From: Francisella persica ATCC VR-331
GTDB taxonomy: Bacteria > Pseudomonadota > Gammaproteobacteria > Francisellales > Francisellaceae
Assembly (NCBI RefSeq): GCF_001653955.1
Contig: NZ_CP013022.1
Coordinates: 1,240,001 to 1,304,000, forward strand
Length of the DNA stretch: 64,000 nucleotides
Reading direction: 5' to 3'
Shown: positions 60,083-64,000 of the stretch, one piece after another
How the letters are laid out: every line of letters starts with the position of its first letter
Position numbering within the stretch: position 1 is the stretch's first letter
The notes under the pieces: generated by a model
What the model was told of the DNA's origin: nothing
Databases searched by the model: none
The model's input: only the letters and a program-made list of their open reading frames with translations
Made by a program: the position numbers and the translations under genes

Positions 60083-61858
60083 ATGATTGAAAATCCAAAT
60101 ATTTGTAAAAAACTTGCTTCGCTTTTACTTCACCGTAAGCTTATCACAAAGCAACAGCTTGAAGAAATAAGTCACGATAAGTATTTAGCAAAACAGGGCT
60201 TTTTAGAATACTTGATTGAAAATGAGATCATTGATAGTAAATCTTTCATGATAGAGTCCGCAACATTACTGCGTTTACAATATATCGACTTAACAGCTAT
60301 AAATGTAAAATTTTTACCTCAAGAATACTTTGACATTAATTTTTGTCGTGAAAATCAATGCTTAGCACTTTTTACACGTAAAAAGACTATTCATGTCGCA
60401 ATTGCTAACCCTATTGAAAGTCAACAAATTCTAAAAAAACTCCGTAGTAAATATGATTGTGCATTTATTCCAGTAGTTGCTGAGCTAAATCATCTTAAAG
60501 AAAAAATTGAAGAATATGAACAGTATCTCAAAGATGAGGGACAAAGAGAAGATGACGCAAAGCTAAATGAAAGAATTGCAGGATCTGAACTTGATATAGA
60601 CTTCGTTGAAGATGGAGAACGCGAAGGCGATGCGATAATAAGTAGCGGTGAAGATGATGAAGCTCCAATCATTCGTTTTATTAATAATACTATAGTTGAT
60701 GCTATCCAAAAAGGTGCTTCGGATATACATTTTGAACCATATGAAAAAAACTTCCGTATTCGCTATAGGATAGATGGTCTTCTAATTGAAACTTTTAATA
60801 CTAAGAAGAATTTAGCTCCAAAGGTTATTTCTAGACTTAAGATCATGTCAAATTTAGATATTGCTGAAAAGAGAATTCCTCAAGATGGTAAATTTAAGAT
60901 ATCTCTCTCACGTGAAAAAGCTATCGATTTTCGTGTAAGTACATGTCCAATTAGTTTTGGTGAAAAAGTTGTATTGCGTATTATAGATTCAAGCTCAACA
61001 CAAATACCAATAGAACAATTAGGTTTCTCAGAATCACAAAAAGAAACCTATATTAAATATATTCAACAATCTCAAGGCATGGTACTAGTAACAGGGCCAA
61101 CAGGATCTGGTAAAACTGTTACTTTATACACTGGTATAAATATTCTTAATGAACCAGAAAAAAATATCTCAACTGCCGAAGACCCAGTCGAGCTTATTGT
61201 AAAAGGTATTAACCAAGTAAGTGTTAATAATAAACAAGGGCTTACCTTCGCAGCGGCACTTAAGTCTTTCTTACGTCAAGATCCAGATATAATCATGGTC
61301 GGTGAGATTAGAGATATTGAAACAGGTTCTATCGCAATCAAAGCCTCTCAAACAGGTCACTTAGTTATGTCAACACTACATACTAACAGTGCTCCAGAGA
61401 CATTAAATAGACTTGTTGATATGGGATTACCTAGGTATAATATTGCTACATCTGTAACATTAATTATCGCGCAACGTTTAACTCGCAAACTATGTCCTAA
61501 GTGCAAGTTACCAGATACAGATACAGAATTTTCACTTCTTGTAGAAGATAGTGGTCTTAATGACGAAATATTATCACAAACATTTGGTGTGACACTAGAT
61601 AAAGTAAAAAATGCAAAGATTTACAAAGCTAATCCTAAAGGCTGCCCAAGGTGTTTCAAAGGTTATAAAGGAAGAATTGGTTTATATGAAGTTATGCCTG
61701 TATCTAGGCAAATATCAAGAATGATATTAGAAGGTAAGAACACTATAGAAATTGCGGTACAAGCTCAAAAAGAAGGAGTGGCTACTGTACGACAATCAGC
61801 TCTAGTTAGAGTTGCTGAAGGTTTGACATCAATGGAAGAAGCATACCGCGTAAGTTAA
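60083..61858 (+). CDS. pilB: type IV pilus assembly ATPase PilB
   Basis: Hexameric motor that powers pilus extension. The 591 residues have an N-terminal MshEN-like domain (1-145), a GSPII_E_N region, and the secretion ATPase core: Walker A GPTGSGKTVTLYTGIN near 339, the aspartate box DPDIIMVGEIRDIETGSIAI, Walker B, and a histidine box STLHTNSAPETLNR. Zinc-type cysteines CPKCK near 470 and GCPRCFKGYKG near 525 are conserved. It is followed by pilC after 18 bases. Sometimes called PilF in Francisella literature. Confidence 0.96.
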   Translation: MIENPNICKKLASLLLHRKLITKQQLEEISHDKYLAKQGFLEYLIENEIIDSKSFMIESATLLRLQYIDLTAINVKFLPQEYFDINFCRENQCLALFTRKKTIHVAIANPIESQQILKKLRSKYDCAFIPVVAELNHLKEKIEEYEQYLKDEGQREDDAKLNERIAGSELDIDFVEDGEREGDAIISSGEDDEAPIIRFINNTIVDAIQKGASDIHFEPYEKNFRIRYRIDGLLIETFNTKKNLAPKVISRLKIMSNLDIAEKRIPQDGKFKISLSREKAIDFRVSTCPISFGEKVVLRIIDSSSTQIPIEQLGFSESQKETYIKYIQQSQGMVLVTGPTGSGKTVTLYTGINILNEPEKNISTAEDPVELIVKGINQVSVNNKQGLTFAAALKSFLRQDPDIIMVGEIRDIETGSIAIKASQTGHLVMSTLHTNSAPETLNRLVDMGLPRYNIATSVTLIIAQRLTRKLCPKCKLPDTDTEFSLLVEDSGLNDEILSQTFGVTLDKVKNAKIYKANPKGCPRCFKGYKGRIGLYEVMPVSRQISRMILEGKNTIEIAVQAQKEGVATVRQSALVRVAEGLTSMEEAYRVS

Positions 61859-61876
61859 AAGGAATAAAATTAATAT

Positions 61877-63106
61877 ATGCTATTTGGTAAAAAAGATAAA
61901 AATAAAACAGCTATTACATCATGGAATTATAAAGCTAAGCTAAAAAGTGGCAAAAAAACTAAAGGTAGTATTGATGCTGATACCAAAGAGAAGGTAGAAA
62001 TTCAATTAAGACAAAAAGGCTACTCTGATATCAAAGTCAGAAAACAACCTAAAGATCTACTACCTAAGAAAATATCTTATCAAGATATTACAGAGATGAC
62101 GCGCCAGCTAGCGACAATGACTAAAGCTGGTATTCCCATAATTAAATCATTTGAGGTATTTATTATGGGTATTCGTAAGCATCCACGCCTTAAAATATTA
62201 GCTATTGAAATAAAACAAGCAATTGAAAGTGGTGATTCATTTTCAAAAGCTCTCAGTAACTTTCCTAAAATATTTGATAAATTATATGTTGGTCTTATTA
62301 CTGCTGGTGAAGAATCAGGAAATCTTGACCTGATGCTTAACAAAATTACTGATCAGCGTGAAGCATTACAGGGTATTAAAAAGAAAGTAAAAAAGGCTCT
62401 ATCTTATCCAATTATAGTATGTATTATCGCTGCTGGTGTGACTAGTATATTATTAACATTTGCTGTTCCAGCGTTCTCAGCAATGTTTATAAATTCTGGT
62501 AAGCCATTACCTGCAATTACACAATTGACTGTTGATGCCTCTAACTTTATGCAGAATTCATGGTGGAAAATTATTCTAGTAATATTTATCACAATAATAG
62601 TCTATAAATCATTAAAATTTAGATTTCCTAAAATCCAAATTGCTCAAGATCACTTTATGTTAAAGATACCTATAATTGGCGAAGTTATATTTAAATCATC
62701 ACTAGCAAGATTTGCCAGTACTTTAGAAATAACTATTCAATCTGGCATGAGTTTGACACGCGCCCTAGATATGGTATCTCTTGCAACAGGAAATGCAAAG
62801 TATGATCAAGCTGCTCTAGATATTAAAAAGAGTATTAATGAAGGTACATCATTTAAAGAAGCTATTATTGAGACAGGAAGCTTTCCATTTTTGGTTGAAC
62901 AAATGATTGCTGTAGGTGAGGAATCAGGTGCTCTAGAAATTATGTTAGATAACCTAAAAAGAGTATATCAAGAAGAAGTAGACACATTAGTAGGAAGTTT
63001 AAGCTCAATACTCGAACCTTTGATTATGATTGTTTTAGGTGGTGTTGTTGGTTTCCTAGTAGTTAGTATGTATATGCCAATGTTCCAAATTGGTGATGTG
63101 ATATAA
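61877..63106 (+). CDS. pilC: type IV pilus inner-membrane platform protein PilC
   Basis: Core polytopic platform that binds the PilB motor. The 409 residues have two GspF domains: TRQLATMTKAGIPIIKSFEV, GLITAGEESGNLDLMLNKIT, a helix VSILLTFAVPAFSAMF-like at about 190, then FARFASTLEITIQSGMSLTR and VEQMIAVGEESGALEIMLDN, and three membrane helices in total, the last being LIMIVLGGVVGFLVVSMYMP. The doubled GEESG motif marks the duplicated domain. Intact. Follows pilB with a good AAGGA ribosome binding site. Called PilG in some Francisella papers. Confidence 0.96.
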   Translation: MLFGKKDKNKTAITSWNYKAKLKSGKKTKGSIDADTKEKVEIQLRQKGYSDIKVRKQPKDLLPKKISYQDITEMTRQLATMTKAGIPIIKSFEVFIMGIRKHPRLKILAIEIKQAIESGDSFSKALSNFPKIFDKLYVGLITAGEESGNLDLMLNKITDQREALQGIKKKVKKALSYPIIVCIIAAGVTSILLTFAVPAFSAMFINSGKPLPAITQLTVDASNFMQNSWWKIILVIFITIIVYKSLKFRFPKIQIAQDHFMLKIPIIGEVIFKSSLARFASTLEITIQSGMSLTRALDMVSLATGNAKYDQAALDIKKSINEGTSFKEAIIETGSFPFLVEQMIAVGEESGALEIMLDNLKRVYQEEVDTLVGSLSSILEPLIMIVLGGVVGFLVVSMYMPMFQIGDVI

Positions 63107-63110
63107 TATA

Positions 63111-63135
63111 CTAAAAGCTTTTATTTTAAAGGCTT
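63111..63135 (+). terminator. possible weak hairpin after pilC
   Basis: AAAAGC and GCTTTT at about 63111-63135 can pair around a T-rich loop, 5 bases after the pilC stop. The stem is short and AT-rich with no clean T tract, so this is only a candidate. Confidence 0.25.
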
Positions 63136-63662
63136 TTATAAAAGTAAATCCTTTATTGTGTGTACCTATAAGTGCACAGAGTTTTAGTATTATTATCTAG
63201 ATACCTAGTGTAACCGGTATCAGATTCTGCTACAGTTATTCTATCTAGTATCAAGAGCTTAAATAATCAGATTATACAGAAGATAAATCAACATCAGTAT
63301 TTGGTTAATCCTGAAAATACAGAAATAACATTACTTCTAGATATATTTAAACAACTACTTCATTATAGTTTTATATTTACATTAAATCTTTGAAAGTAAA
63401 AAAAGACTAATTAAACAAATACCTATTATGTTAATTTCTATTTAACCACTTCAAGCTTGTTAACTAGTTTTTAAAACTAGCTAGAAATTATATCCACTTT
63501 AAACTGTAGAATTAAATAACAAACTCTCAAATAAATGCAATGTAATTAATAAGCAAATATTACAAATAAAAACCTAAATAGAGTTAAAGAGTTATAAGAT
63601 TTGTAAATTTAATAAGTAAGTATTATGTAATAATCAAAACTTAAATTTAAGAATTATTTATC
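63136..63662. other. gap after pilC with an unidentified coding fragment
   Basis: The plus strand near 63218-63390 gives an open run of about 57 codons (SDSATVILSSIKSLNNQIIQ, then KINQHQYLVNPENTEITLLL and DIFKQLLHYSFIF) without a start codon or match to a family I know, then stops. It may be the remnant of another gene in the pilus unit. The rest is AT-rich with nothing recognisable. Confidence 0.35.
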
Positions 63663-64000
63663 TTATTTAAGAGGAGATAATACACTAGCTTCTACACGCT
63701 GGTTACGCGGGTCAGATTTAGGAATACCTCCTAAAGTATAATAGTACCCAAAACCTTTAGTGACTATCTTCTCACTATCTAAGCCTAGTTGCTTCATGTA
63801 GTCAGCGACAGCTTTTGCTCTTTTTTCAGAAAGTTTTTGGTTATATACACTAAATTCACTACCAGTTTGGCCTTGAGAAGCATAACCTTTAACTGTCACA
63901 GAAGCAATATTACTATCTTTGATAAACTTAACAAAAGATGCAATTGCTTTTTTACCTTTAGCATTTAAAGTAGCTTTATCATAAGCAAACTTAGTATCTA
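63663..64000 (-). CDS. OmpA-family C-terminal domain protein (partial)
   Basis: Open from base 63998 to the TAA at 63663-63665, running off the window end. It is the peptidoglycan-binding OmpA domain: DTKFAYDKATLNAKGKKAIA, VKGYASQGQTGSEFSVYNQK and LSEKRAKAVADYMKQLGLD, then the GYYYTLGGIPKSDPRNQRVE stretch with the conserved Arg and Asp residues that bind diaminopimelate (SxxRAxAVxxYL, NRRVE). The start is outside the window. Whether it is FopA or another OmpA-like protein cannot be judged from this end alone. Confidence 0.85.
   Translation of the reverse strand, partial: DTKFAYDKATLNAKGKKAIASFVKFIKDSNIASVTVKGYASQGQTGSEFSVYNQKLSEKRAKAVADYMKQLGLDSEKIVTKGFGYYYTLGGIPKSDPRNQRVEASVLSPLK

Overview
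The window is chromosomal DNA from a Francisella species (Gammaproteobacteria, Thiotrichales). The evidence is very low GC, the mdh-nrdA-grxA-nrdB order with a glutaredoxin domain fused to NrdB, the pilMNOPQ-aroK-aroB and pilB-pilC type IV pilus loci, and a cyanophycin-synthetase-like locus beside a metNIQ-plsY neighbourhood. I recognised these from memory, not by a database search. Many genes that are normally intact in the genus are eroded by several stops, frameshifts and deletions, and there is no insertion sequence. That pattern fits a lineage in genome reduction, such as a tick-associated or host-restricted Francisella, but I cannot name the species.

Layout. 1-3.6 kb: end of mdh, then nrdA, a broken grxA and nrdB (deoxynucleotide synthesis). 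3.6-10.1 kb: a degraded stretch holding a possible transporter remnant, an intact secreted TIM-barrel-like protein, an AAA-ATPase remnant, a small exported protein, intact hemH, and then ruins of phrB, a KGG-motif stress protein, an unidentified exported protein and a short-chain dehydrogenase. 10.1-19.1 kb: coaBC, an MFS transporter, a dead amino acid permease, putA, sdhE and a coiled-coil protein. 19.2-26.3 kb: aroB, aroK and pilQPONM on the minus strand, and adk on the plus strand. 26.3-28.8 kb: a dead FAD/Fe-S D-lactate-type dehydrogenase. 29.1-33.9 kb: era, aspC, a dead class II amidotransferase, tsaB and nagA. 33.9-36.6 kb: a circularly permuted GTPase and a Sel1-repeat protein. 36.7-45.5 kb: a minus-strand housekeeping block of can, ansA, rnhA, a methyltransferase-like gene, aroA, rpoH, an exported protein, secF, secD and yajC. 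45.5-51.2 kb: a dead LysR regulator, tgt, plsY and the wreck of metNIQ. 51.3-60 kb: an aromatic amino acid permease, a double rhodanese, ispF, a two-gene cyanophycin-synthetase/Mur-ligase locus (first gene dead, second frameshifted), a CinA-like protein and a dead glycerophosphodiesterase. 60-64 kb: pilB, pilC and the end of an OmpA-family protein.

Functionally, the kept genes are core ones (dNTP, haem, CoA, shikimate, isoprenoid and phospholipid synthesis, protein export, tRNA modification, ribosome maturation) plus the pilus machine. The losses concentrate on nutrient uptake (amino acid permease, methionine ABC importer, possible Na+-coupled transporter), DNA photorepair, alternative carbon oxidation and a regulator. 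I found no CRISPR array, tRNA, rRNA, prophage or insertion sequence. The least explained intact genes are the secreted TIM-barrel protein, the Sel1 protein, the tandem rhodanese and the stand-alone Mur-ligase-like protein next to cphA.
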